A stretch of DNA of 64,000 nt from Sclerurus mexicanus (lineage: Eukaryota > Chordata > Aves > Passeriformes > Furnariidae). The position numbers and the translations under genes are program-made. The notes below the pieces were generated by a model. The model saw only the letters and a program-made list of their open reading frames with translations, was not told where the DNA came from and searched no databases. Location: contig VWZF01002437.1 in NCBI GenBank assembly GCA_013396755.1, positions 2,781,307 to 2,845,306 of the forward strand, in the 5' to 3' direction. Positions 52,201 to 57,885 of the stretch are shown here, one piece after another (within the stretch, counting starts at the first letter, position 1; every line of letters begins with the position of its first letter).

Positions 52201-55200
52201 ACCTATGAAAAGGGCTTTTTGTGAATATGGTAAATCTCAATAGGTTAAAGAAAAGTTTGCAAAGTATTCTGAAGACAAATTACTTGAATTCAACTAGTTA
52301 TAATGGTGTATGTTCTTCTGCTTTGTCCAATGCCTTCCATCTTAACAGTGCTGTTTCATTGTAAAAATTTTAAGAATAATTTGAAGAGCATGCAATAATG
52401 ATAGTGTGTCCTGGAGCCATGTACTCTAGTGATCTTGTATTTCCTTTTTTCTTTTTCCTACCCAGAACACCAGAAATACTATAGATTTTAAAAAATAAGC
52501 CAGCACTGTTAAATGAAGGAAAGAAATATTGTCATATTTCACAGTAGACTTATTTAGGATTTATGCTGAAAAAGACATAATGCTTACAAAACACTAGTTT
52601 CATGTGTTCCCACAAATGAAAAATCCTAAACTGTCTGATTGTATAGACCGTAACAATACCTCTGGTAAGACAGTGGGTTTATAGGTGCTGCATAACTTGT
52701 GAAATGCACAGTATTCAATGTAAGTAGAACAATCATTTCATTTATACTTCTGCTGGGCGCTTATGATGGCTGTTTGGGATCACAGTCATTTTTCAGATCC
52801 TGAGCATTAGTGAAATAGGAAGCACATGCAATGAGAAAAAAAATCAACAAAACCACAGAGTTCTTATAAGATCTTCCTCTGACAGGCCATGTTGTAGTTT
52901 ACAGAACCTGTGCTTGCAAGTACAGAGATCGTCTCTTGGAATGTCCTGTCAAGATTTTCAGCCATGCTCTTGACACCATTTATTCCTTTATTTGAAGTCC
53001 AGATTTCAGTCAAATACAATCTCACTGGAGTTCATGATTTTTAGTTCATATCCATATGGAACCAAACCATAACTGTCTAAAGATCTTTCCTCTATGTATG
53101 GAGTAGGTAAGTGTTTCCTCCTATAGATAATCCATATATGGGAAAGGCATATCAGAGCCATTGACAAAAATAAAATGAGAATTTACAACAATGTTAATAT
53201 GGAGATAGTGACACTTGGTTCTTGACCATCTCCTGCAGGAATGTTCCACAAGTGTTCTCTACAGCTTTGCAGATTTTGGATATTCGTTATCAAGAGGAAA
53301 GATTTCTCCTACTTTCCACCCTTCCCCAATCAGTTTGTCTAAATGTCCTGTTGGAGAACTACTGTATTTGAATTTGAACTTTAGAGATTACAGTATTCGA
53401 AATAAGTGTATATTTTTTTCTATGTAAGAAAAGGGAAGGCAAAAAAAGAAGAGGAAAAAGCGAAAGAAGTTATTGAAATTATACCTAAAGTCCAGGAGGA
53501 AGTAAATCTAGAAAATTCACCTTGGTTACCACCATCAGACATCATTTTAATGGATTACATTAATGATGCTTCCAAAACAATTCTACCACTAACTACTACC
53601 CGGGAACAGGTTGTGGCCCTTGCACAGTGAGTACCAAATTATGTTTCCAAAAGTTATCCCTTATCCAAGGGCTTTTCCAAATTAGTTGTTTTTCCCATTC
53701 TTCATTGGAATCCAAATCAGCTGTTTTCCAGCATGTTGACACAAGTTTAGATTTTGGGCTTCTTATTTCTAATTTTGCAGCTTTTGCTTAATTTTTTTTA
53801 AAATAACATATCACTTTGAAACAAAAGGATGCAAATTTCTCATTTTGAAAATACTCATATAGGCAATTTCAGATTTTTTTTTCACATTTATATATCTATA
53901 CTGATCTTGCCAATGAACACATCATCTCCGTATCACATCTGTATCATCAAGGAGACTCACATGCTGCAAAGCCTGAAAACACAAGCTAGAACCCCAGCCT
54001 AATAGTCAAGAGGGTTGTAACTTACACATATCATGCCTGTTCTTTTTCTTACCATGTTCCTTGCCTGCCTGGTTTGGAAACCCTCAGGACAGGAACTCCC
54101 TTGCATTTTCTTTTCCGGTAGAGCCAAAAGCATGAGATTAGTTTTCTAATGCAGTTTTTAGGTCCTGTTGTAATTAATATCCTGATGATTTAATAGTGCC
54201 AGAATATTGCAGTGGTGCATGTACAGACTGTTGTTATCAATATGCGATTCATTAGTTACGCTGACTATTCAGCCTGGGCACCAATCACTGTCACCTCCAA
54301 GCAGTGTGTCTGCTTTCATCTTCTCCTTAGTTTAACCTTTATTATCTTAACAGTTTCCTGGCTGCGGCCTGAGTCTGGAGAGTTTGGTGTCAGATCCTGG
54401 AGTCTCACAAATTTTGTTACTAACTCTCATTTTTAATGAAGTGGTCTAATGTGATTTGAGGAGTGACTTTTCTGTTGATTGCAGAATTTGACAGGACCGA
54501 TATTCATTCTTAACTGTCCTGCTGTGTATAAATCATTCTGCTTTCCTCAAGGTGGAATCCATGAAATGCTCTTTCAAATCTGCTCGTCTATCCAGTGAAA
54601 TACCTGCAGACACACAACCTAGTGAAACAATGACAGGAAATTTAAGTAGAATGGCGTTTTTTTATGGGGATTTTTCTGTGTATGTTCCATTTTAAGTGGC
54701 TGCCTGAATAGCATGTGTTAAATAGGGAGAGGAGGAAAGGCAGCTGCAGCATCCCTCAGCAGCCTGGCAGTCAGGGCAGAGTTCCTGCTGTGCTCACGGA
54801 GAGGTGGTCAAGCTAGATGAGGGAACACCAGTAGTGCCGGATGTGCCCTTTGAAACCACACAACACACCTCTGTGCACACGTGGTGATGCTGAGCACATC
54901 AGCTCAGGCAGCTTTGCTCTCTTCAGCGAGGGCTGGCCACGGGCACACACAGCACAAGGGACTGTCTGGAGCGAGCCCCACACTTTTTCAGCTTCAGCCA
55001 GCAATTCCCAGCTTCAGGATACCACATCTAGCCTGCCTGGTGATAGCTCCCTGTGCTCATGCTGTTGCAACCAGTGCCTCCTCAGCCCTAGGTTTTGAGA
55101 AATGAGGCCTTGGAGGTTGCCTTGTTTGTGCTGTGCAGACAGAACCTGTTCACAGTTTCTGCAGAGGAGGGGATGCAGATTTTAGCTCCCTGTCTGAAGC

Positions 55201-57833
55201 ATGTAATTTTCATGTCACCTCTGCAACATCTTGTCCAGGGTAAGAGCCCTCAAGAACCCTTGTGCCTGTGGCTGGAGACGAGGGAGGGGGGAAAGGTCTT
55301 TCCATACAGGGACCACGCATAGGGGAGGTGAAGGTGTGGGACTTACAAATCAGGGCTTGGTCTTGTGTGTGTGTAGTCACCCAAAAGACAAGCTTTTGGC
55401 AGAGTTTGCACAAATTGTGAGTTCTGATCTGTTTCTGTGACTGAGCCATTTGTTTTCATGGGTAAATAACACACCTCTCACCCCCAAAATACTGGCTTCA
55501 ATATAAGAAAGCACACGCAGAAGTACCTTCAGTAAATACAGCTGCTTTTATATGTTGGGATCATTACCCATGGCTTTATTTTTGTCTTCTATATTCTCAT
55601 GGCTTTATTACTATTTCAAATAAAGGTAATATGTTGCTCGCCTAATCTGTTATCTGTAAAGATGAACATTCTGTAATTACTCTCTCAGTAATTAATGATT
55701 TTCTCTGAGGACTTTGTGCCTATACAAGACCTCTCTGGAATCTCTGTTGGCAGTTTTTGCACCTTGGTTTAGGTCTGTGACAAATATGAATGGACCTGAG
55801 TTATTGTTATCTGTATTTATTGGTAAGCATATTTAAAATACCAATTATGGAATTAAAAAAATTAATTAAGCAAACATAGAAAAAGTATTGCAGTCTCATA
55901 TTTCATTCACTTATTGCTTGTATACATTTCATTTTGCTACATTTTTGTGATAAATGCAAAAGGAACTGTAGATATAATTGATTCTGGTATGCATTTGGAA
56001 CAGGTTTGTCGCAGACAGGATGGGTGGCTCTATTGAAAGAGACAAACTACATGACTTCAGCTGGGAACTTCACATAAGTGAAATAGAGTTTGAACTGAAA
56101 TGCAACATGGTGCCCATTGGAAAAATCAAAAAAGGGACGTTCTATCATAGGGCTTTACTTTTCAAGGTACATTAACGTTTATTTTGCAGCACACTGATTT
56201 TAAGTGAATATTCCAAACTGTATTTGCCTCAGTATAATACCATATTTTTCTTCATGTAAAATCTTTTGTATACACCTTAGTAATTTTTCAGAAGCAAAGC
56301 TGATTTCTCCATGAATGAAAGCCAGCATTGCTTCTTTCTGTAGGCATTCTTGTTGTCATTAAATTGTCTTAAGTGATATCAGCAGAATACTTGATAAATG
56401 GCAAAAAGCCAAAATATTTGATTTGGAGTCAAAACATTTTACATTTTCTGTAAACTGTAAAATGTTGAATTATGCAGCTTCCTTCTTTTTCCATGCTGCA
56501 AATGTAAACTTGTTGGGACAATTTTTCTTTGGTATCTATCCAGTATTCTATGGTAGTATATAACAGCTTTTATGTTGTAATTTCTTAGACTGGGAAGTTT
56601 CATTTTTTTCTTTCTTCATGTGGATATGTACTGGTGCAGCCTGGTTATCTGTCCCATCCTTTCTCCTTAGATGGATTATTCTCTTTCTTGGATGGAAAGG
56701 TAAAAGAGAAGCAAGGGCCTAGCATATTAATAAGCAGGAAGGACCTAGGAAAGAGTATACAGGAGAAAGAGCATGACCCTAAATTTATGGTATCCATGGG
56801 GAGAGAAAGTTCCCAACTTATTTTATGAATGATCTGAGGGTGTGAATTAATTATCTTCCACTGTCCTAAGAAACCTCTGTAGGGACAAATCATCTCTCTT
56901 AAAACCACATCACTCTAAGCAATGGATATCCTAGTCCATTTGTAACAAATTAAAAAATCTTCCAGGATTTCATTCCTTCACAGCAGATACGTGGTGAGAA
57001 AGCAGTTTTGTAGCTGGAAGCCATTATAGGTCTGTCTGTGGTAGTGCAGCACAGAGGAAAGGCAGGTGTTTCATCTAGCAGACACTTGCCTTGCATTTCA
57101 TTGCTTCCCACACTCCCAGGGCTGAAAAGCAAGGAGTGTGCTTTGGAGTGAAGTAACAGTCCTAAACTTACACTGATAAAAATGTTATATTTTTACACTT
57201 AATATTTCATGCTAGCTATATGTGTGCAGTGTGCCCACACCTCATTGCTTGAATAGATTTCAAAATATTATTCAGAAGTAAGTCTTCCAACTAGGGAAAA
57301 CATTCCTGGATATTGTGGGTGTTGCACTTCATTTGAGATCTGAAGGATTGGCTGATAAACAAATGTATCAGTGTCCGAAAAGAGTTAATATTTTTCATGT
57401 TGTGCATTGAATATGTTGGAAATAACATTTAAAAGCCTACACTTTCTAAGCAGAACAAACAATAAAGGTTTGCAGTTTGGAACACTCGAAATATTTATAA
57501 AGTCTCTTTCAAGGAACATCTTCACCTTTCAGGTATTTCTTTTCTTTTTAAGCATCTGGGCCTGGTTGTAAATCACAGAAGCTACCTGTATGAACTGTGG
57601 TTAACTACTTCTTTCATTTTCAGGTGATAGCAGACAGAATTGGCATTGGCTGTACTTTAGTTCGTGGCAAGTATAACAGAGCTTGGAATGAAGTTAAATT
57701 GGTTGATGACTCTCCCAAGGGAGTAGCTGGGCTTCTGCTTCCTCCTCAAGACTATATTGTAGATCTAATGTTTGAGCCAGGCTTTTTGATAAAACAGGGA
57801 AGTGCAAAGGCGGATCAATACAAACGTATTTAA
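10157..57833 (+). CDS. ARMC3: ARMC3, armadillo repeat-containing protein 3, spliced CDS of 17 coding exons
   Basis: Joining 10157-10204, 17867-17984, 19930-20055, 21123-21191, 21522-21697, 23023-23217, 24013-24196, 29442-29588, 29695-29800, 42201-42450, 43592-43728, 47143-47311, 48220-48320, 49399-49476, 53429-53626, 56004-56166 and 57624-57833 gives 2475 nt (824 residues plus TAA). Every intron is GT-AG and every phase fits. The protein matches mammalian ARMC3 as I remember it from end to end: basic N-terminus, about eleven armadillo repeats, a charged linker and a C-terminal EDR1/CTR1/ARMC3 domain. Mammalian ARMC3 is about 870 residues; this one is roughly 50 shorter, mostly in the linker. 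In mammals the gene is testis-enriched and linked to sperm flagellum formation and male fertility. Armadillo repeats form a superhelical protein-binding scaffold, so a cytoplasmic or axonemal adaptor role is inferred. No frameshift or internal stop was seen. Confidence 0.96.
12620..13590 (+). mobile_element. CR1 LINE fragment including part of ORF2 reverse transcriptase
   Basis: The frame at 12796-13002 reads GLILGLILFSLFMSDLSDGT then ECTLNNFADEIKW, the CR1 reverse-transcriptase motif region (F-x-x-F-x-x-D; the FADD box appears as FADE). Downstream pieces include TGCACCTGGG and GGTTGTCCAGAGAGCTTGTG, then a poorly preserved 3' end near 13590. Plus strand, with several breaks. It is a 5'-truncated, inactive copy. 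Confidence 0.85.
13620..14205 (-). mobile_element. Possible solo LTR of an avian endogenous retrovirus
   Basis: This block is clearly more GC-rich than its surroundings, especially 13990-14200. On the minus strand it contains CTAAAGTCTCTTAATTTC, like a degenerate AATAAAGTCTCTT polyadenylation region, followed by a G/T-rich stretch that would be U5. The overall layout resembles songbird ERV LTRs that I remember, but I could not fix the ends or target-site duplications. No viral coding sequence is present. The assignment is tentative. Confidence 0.35.
14850..14990 (+). mobile_element. Old CR1-type 3' tail (degenerate)
   Basis: The segment GGATGCTGGGCTAGATGGGT followed by CTTTGGTCTGACTGG matches the GGCTAGATGGACC-TTGGTCTGAC landmark of ancient sauropsid CR1 tails. 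The upstream part is too diverged to bound accurately. Confidence 0.5.
15449..15662 (-). mobile_element. CR1 LINE 3' fragment, reverse orientation
   Basis: It begins AATCACAGAATGGCAGATTG, then GGTAAGGTTGGAAGGGATAA, CTCAAGCAGGGCCATCC, CACAACCTCTCTGGGCAGTC and CTGTTCCAGTGCACTATCAC. It is closely similar to the copy at 4928-5165. Confidence 0.92.
15793..15824. repeat. Perfect 12-bp inverted repeat, 8-nt loop
   Basis: TCTAATGTCTAT at 15793-15804 is the exact reverse complement of ATAGACATTAGA at 15813-15824. Confidence 0.9.
17867..17984 (+). CDS. ARMC3: ARMC3 coding exon 2 (residues 17-56)
   Basis: 118 nt after acceptor TTTGTAG, starting FDPLLIESKTPATVVLMLSS. It contains the first armadillo helix segment (LAKACDALYKFASKG) and ends in phase 1 at donor GTTAGT. 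It matches the mammalian FDPLMIESKKAATVVLMLNS segment closely. Confidence 0.95.
17985..19929 (+). other. ARMC3: ARMC3 intron 2
   Basis: 1.9 kb of AT-rich intron. No repeat or RNA gene was recognised; 18760-18970 is somewhat less AT-rich without an assignable identity. Confidence 0.7.
19930..20055 (+). CDS. ARMC3: ARMC3 coding exon 3 (residues 56-98), armadillo repeat
   Basis: 126 nt, phase 1 at both ends. It encodes GDENKVTLLGLGALEHLYKL then ISHEDPTVRRNAIMVFGIMA, an armadillo repeat with the typical small-residue turn followed by the D-P-x-V-R-R-N-A helix start. Acceptor CTTCAG, donor GTAAGA. Confidence 0.95.
20056..21122 (+). other. ARMC3: ARMC3 intron 3
   Basis: 1.07 kb, nothing recognised inside. 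Confidence 0.7.
21123..21191 (+). CDS. ARMC3: ARMC3 coding exon 4 (residues 98-121)
   Basis: 69 nt, phase 1/phase 1, encoding HDVKKLLRELDVTNPLISQL then APE. The split codon reads His where the mammalian protein has Asn. Acceptor TTTGTAG; the donor GTACCT is a weak variant. Confidence 0.94.
21192..21521 (+). other. ARMC3: ARMC3 intron 4
   Basis: 330 nt, nothing recognised inside. Confidence 0.8.
21522..21697 (+). CDS. ARMC3: ARMC3 coding exon 5 (residues 121-179), armadillo repeat
   Basis: 176 nt. It encodes ENVVIHEFATLCLAHMAVEY, then TTKVKIFEQGGLEPLIRLLG and SPDPDVQKNSLECIYLLVQ. The GGLEPLIRLL-S-PDPDVQKN core is a textbook armadillo repeat and nearly identical to mammalian ARMC3. Ends in phase 0 at donor GTAAAG. 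Confidence 0.96.
21698..23022 (+). other. ARMC3: ARMC3 intron 5
   Basis: 1.3 kb, nothing recognised inside. A 99-codon open frame at 22090-22389 has no family resemblance. Confidence 0.7.
23023..23217 (+). CDS. ARMC3: ARMC3 coding exon 6 (residues 180-244), armadillo repeat
   Basis: 195 nt, exactly 65 codons in phase 0. It starts DFQNYAAVCELNVIPPLLKL and ends in GLDCLLKILETN. The S-E-Y-P-V-I-Q-L-L-A-L segment is shared with the mammalian protein. The donor GTACAG lacks the usual A/G-AGT context and is a weak site. Confidence 0.95.
23218..24012 (+). other. ARMC3: ARMC3 intron 6
   Basis: 795 nt, nothing recognised inside. Confidence 0.75.
24013..24196 (+). CDS. ARMC3: ARMC3 coding exon 7 (residues 245-306), armadillo repeat
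   Basis: 184 nt after acceptor TTATTAG. It encodes ELSDLHVETLAVLGNCLEDV, then HTLQLMQQTGGLKKLLALLG and IQKNAAKAITKAAYD. The QQTGGLKKLL and DIQKNAAKAITKAAYD blocks are conserved with mammals. Ends in phase 1 at donor GTATGT; intron 7 (5.2 kb) follows. Confidence 0.95.
24369..24390. repeat. (AT)11 microsatellite
   Basis: Eleven uninterrupted AT dinucleotides. Confidence 0.97.
27912..27947. repeat. Perfect 12-bp inverted repeat, 12-nt loop
   Basis: ATAAGTAACTTG at 27912-27923 pairs exactly with CAAGTTACTTAT at 27936-27947. Confidence 0.92.
29235..29290 (+). mobile_element. Short CR1 3' tail
   Basis: GAGTTGGACTTCGATGATCC, then TTGTGGGTCCTTTCCAACTC and AGGATATTCTGTAATAG are the last ~55 nt of a CR1 3' end. 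It lies about 150 nt before coding exon 8. Confidence 0.85.
29442..29588 (+). CDS. ARMC3: ARMC3 coding exon 8 (residues 306-355), armadillo repeat
   Basis: 147 nt, phase 1/phase 1. It encodes SIIRKILNEEEVEKCLLNLL, then ETGNDEVKVAASQAISAMCV and DSTCALGLQ. EEEVEKCL and AASQAISAMC match the family. Donor GTAAGT. A small 106-nt intron separates it from the next exon. Confidence 0.94.
29695..29800 (+). CDS. ARMC3: ARMC3 coding exon 9 (residues 355-390), armadillo repeat
   Basis: 106 nt, encoding GIPQLVQLLSSDNEEVKEAA then VTALASLTAASYSNA and the first two bases (AG) of the next codon. This is a canonical armadillo repeat. Donor GTGAGT opens the 12.4-kb intron 9. Confidence 0.95.
33043..33172 (+). 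other. Candidate alternative terminal exon inside ARMC3 intron 9
   Basis: A pyrimidine-rich tract ending GCTGTGTTCAG precedes 33043. Spliced to coding exon 9 (which ends in phase 2, AG), the frame reads on for 42 codons after the split Arg codon: HRQCGRSHFTKDMMHKSNNY then TGTKKHQRHLLGRKISDSMP and YV, to TAA at 33170-33172. That would give a protein of about 432 residues lacking the later repeats and the C-terminal domain. A 42-codon open stretch can arise by chance, and no AATAAA follows closely, so this is only a candidate. Confidence 0.25.
34607..34616. repeat. GC-only palindrome CCGCCGGCGG
   Basis: A 10-bp perfect palindrome with three CpGs inside an AT-rich intron; flanking bases extend the pairing imperfectly to 34605-34618. 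Confidence 0.85.
38470..38495. repeat. 9-bp inverted repeat
   Basis: ATGCCTAAC at 38470-38478 pairs with GTTAGGCAT at 38487-38495, with an 8-nt loop. Confidence 0.85.
39505..39600. mobile_element. Possible ancient hAT-like DNA transposon relic
   Basis: CAGTGGTTCTCAACCTTTTT resembles the terminal repeat of hAT-type (Charlie/MER) elements. No matching opposite end was found, so this may be a chance match. Confidence 0.25.
41910..41941. repeat. Perfect 14-bp inverted repeat with 4-nt loop
   Basis: AAATCCTGCATCTT at 41910-41923 is the exact reverse complement of AAGATGCAGGATTT at 41928-41941; the loop is TAAG. It lies about 260 nt before coding exon 10. Confidence 0.95.
42201..42450 (+). CDS. 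ARMC3: ARMC3 coding exon 10 (residues 390-473), two armadillo repeats
   Basis: 250 nt, the longest coding exon. It encodes SAVVEAEGIEPLVNTLHAQR, then DGAIANAVTVLTNLAMQESA and more. The RDGAIANA and VQSKAAFAV cores mark two successive armadillo repeats. Acceptor TTTTGTTAG; ends in phase 0 at donor GTAAGA. Confidence 0.96.
42451..43591 (+). other. ARMC3: ARMC3 intron 10
   Basis: 1.14 kb, nothing recognised inside. Confidence 0.7.
43592..43728 (+). CDS. ARMC3: ARMC3 coding exon 11 (residues 474-519), armadillo repeat
   Basis: 137 nt, encoding LRNAGGLGPLVELLRSKNEE then VRRNACWAVMVCASDELTAV and ELCRLG. Mammals have LRNSGGLEPLVELLRSKNDE here. Ends in phase 2 at donor GTGAGT. Confidence 0.96.
43729..47142 (+). 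other. ARMC3: ARMC3 intron 11
   Basis: 3.4 kb. It holds a possible CTCF-like site (44301-44320) and a CA/TA microsatellite (46225-46260). Otherwise nothing was recognised. Confidence 0.65.
46225..46260. repeat. Compound (CA)n/(TA)n microsatellite
   Basis: About 36 nt of alternating purine-pyrimidine dinucleotides, CA repeats changing to TA repeats. Confidence 0.92.
47143..47311 (+). CDS. ARMC3: ARMC3 coding exon 12 (residues 519-575), end of armadillo region
   Basis: 169 nt, encoding GALDILEEINLSTKRKNKFS then EAALEKLLDNNLSQKYSRLG and YLSSSNIITNGFYDCGQ. The YLSSSNII-GFYD-G motif is a distinctive family signature after the last armadillo repeat. Donor GTAAGG. Confidence 0.95.
47312..48219 (+). 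other. ARMC3: ARMC3 intron 12
   Basis: 908 nt, containing the 32-bp tandem duplication listed separately; otherwise nothing recognised. Confidence 0.75.
47419..47482. repeat. Exact tandem duplication of a 32-bp unit
   Basis: The unit beginning GTTTTCATGTCTTGAAATTT and ending ACAGCTGTTAT occurs at 47419-47450 and again, identical, at 47451-47482. Confidence 0.97.
48220..48320 (+). CDS. ARMC3: ARMC3 coding exon 13 (residues 576-609)
   Basis: 101 nt, encoding IKPGAKFLSLEELSMQELTD then RRAIIFINAKPQE. It aligns with the INPGTKLLPLKEL-AVLLIN block of the mammalian protein. Ends in phase 2 at donor GTGAGT. Confidence 0.92.
48402..48431. repeat. (AC)n/(AT)n microsatellite
   Basis: About 30 nt, with (AC) repeats flanked by short AT repeats. 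Confidence 0.9.
48526..48545. repeat. Perfect 20-bp palindrome
   Basis: TTTTCTCTCT followed directly by AGAGAGAAAA, centred on CTAG with no loop. Confidence 0.92.
49399..49476 (+). CDS. ARMC3: ARMC3 coding exon 14 (residues 609-635), Pro/Ser linker
   Basis: 78 nt, encoding DPVVEKAQDSPPSPPPISKR then GSKDKA. This is a low-complexity linker (CCA/TCA codon run). Frame and splice sites (TTTCAG acceptor, GTAGGG donor) join it cleanly to both neighbours. Mammals carry a much longer Ser-rich stretch here. Confidence 0.88.
49477..53428 (+). other. ARMC3: ARMC3 intron 14
   Basis: 3.95 kb, with a 33-nt homopurine tract at 51830-51862. I looked for a Ser-rich exon corresponding to the longer mammalian linker and did not find a convincing one. 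Confidence 0.65.
53429..53626 (+). CDS. ARMC3: ARMC3 coding exon 15 (residues 635-701), Lys/Glu linker and start of C-terminal domain
   Basis: 198 nt. It starts RKGKAKKEEEKAKEVIEIIP, a charged segment likely helical, and continues to NSPWLPPSDIILMDYINDAS and KTILPLTTTREQVVALA. The WxPPSD-KxILP-Q-LA pattern matches mammalian ARMC3. The acceptor TGTAAG has a T-rich tract. Ends in phase 2 at GTGAGT. Confidence 0.93.
53627..56003 (+). other. ARMC3: ARMC3 intron 15 with a GC-richer central block
   Basis: 2.4 kb. The part at about 54720-55430 is distinctly GC-richer than the flanks and lacks a recognisable identity. The rest is AT-rich. Confidence 0.65.
56004..56166 (+). CDS. ARMC3: ARMC3 coding exon 16 (residues 701-755), EDR1-like domain part 1
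   Basis: 163 nt, encoding FVADRMGGSIERDKLHDFSW then ELHISEIEFELKCNMVPIGK and IKKGTFYHRALLFK. The P-I-G-x-I-xx-G-x-x-x-HRALLFK motif is shared with the EDR1/CTR1 kinase N-terminal domain of plants (Pfam family named EDR1_CTR1_ARMC3_pept, as I recall). Donor GTACAT is weak. Confidence 0.95.
56167..57623 (+). other. ARMC3: ARMC3 intron 16
   Basis: 1.46 kb, nothing recognised inside. Confidence 0.7.
57624..57833 (+). CDS. ARMC3: ARMC3 coding exon 17 (residues 756-824, stop), EDR1-like domain part 2
   Basis: 210 nt ending in TAA at 57831. It encodes VIADRIGIGCTLVRGKYNRA then WNEVKLVDDSPKG and YIVDLMFEPGFL. The Cys765-R774AWNEV-D802 layout follows the Cys-HAWxEV-Asp pattern of transglutaminase-like folds, but the His position is Arg. 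Phase 0 acceptor TTTTCAG. Confidence 0.96.
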   Translation: MIADRIGIGCTLVRGKYNRAWNEVKLVDDSPKGVAGLLLPPQDYIVDLMFEPGFLIKQGSAKADQYKRI

Positions 57834-57885
57834 TCATCTTGACAAATTTCACCAAAATAAATATTTTAAAGATGTTTGCAGTGCT
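57834..57885 (+). terminator. ARMC3: ARMC3 3'UTR with polyadenylation signal AATAAA
   Basis: AATAAA lies at 57856-57861, 23 nt after the stop codon, and a GT-rich stretch (GTGCTGTGTTTTTG) begins about 20 nt downstream. Cleavage near 57875-57885 is inferred. This gives an unusually short 3'UTR; longer isoforms could use other signals further right. Confidence 0.65.
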
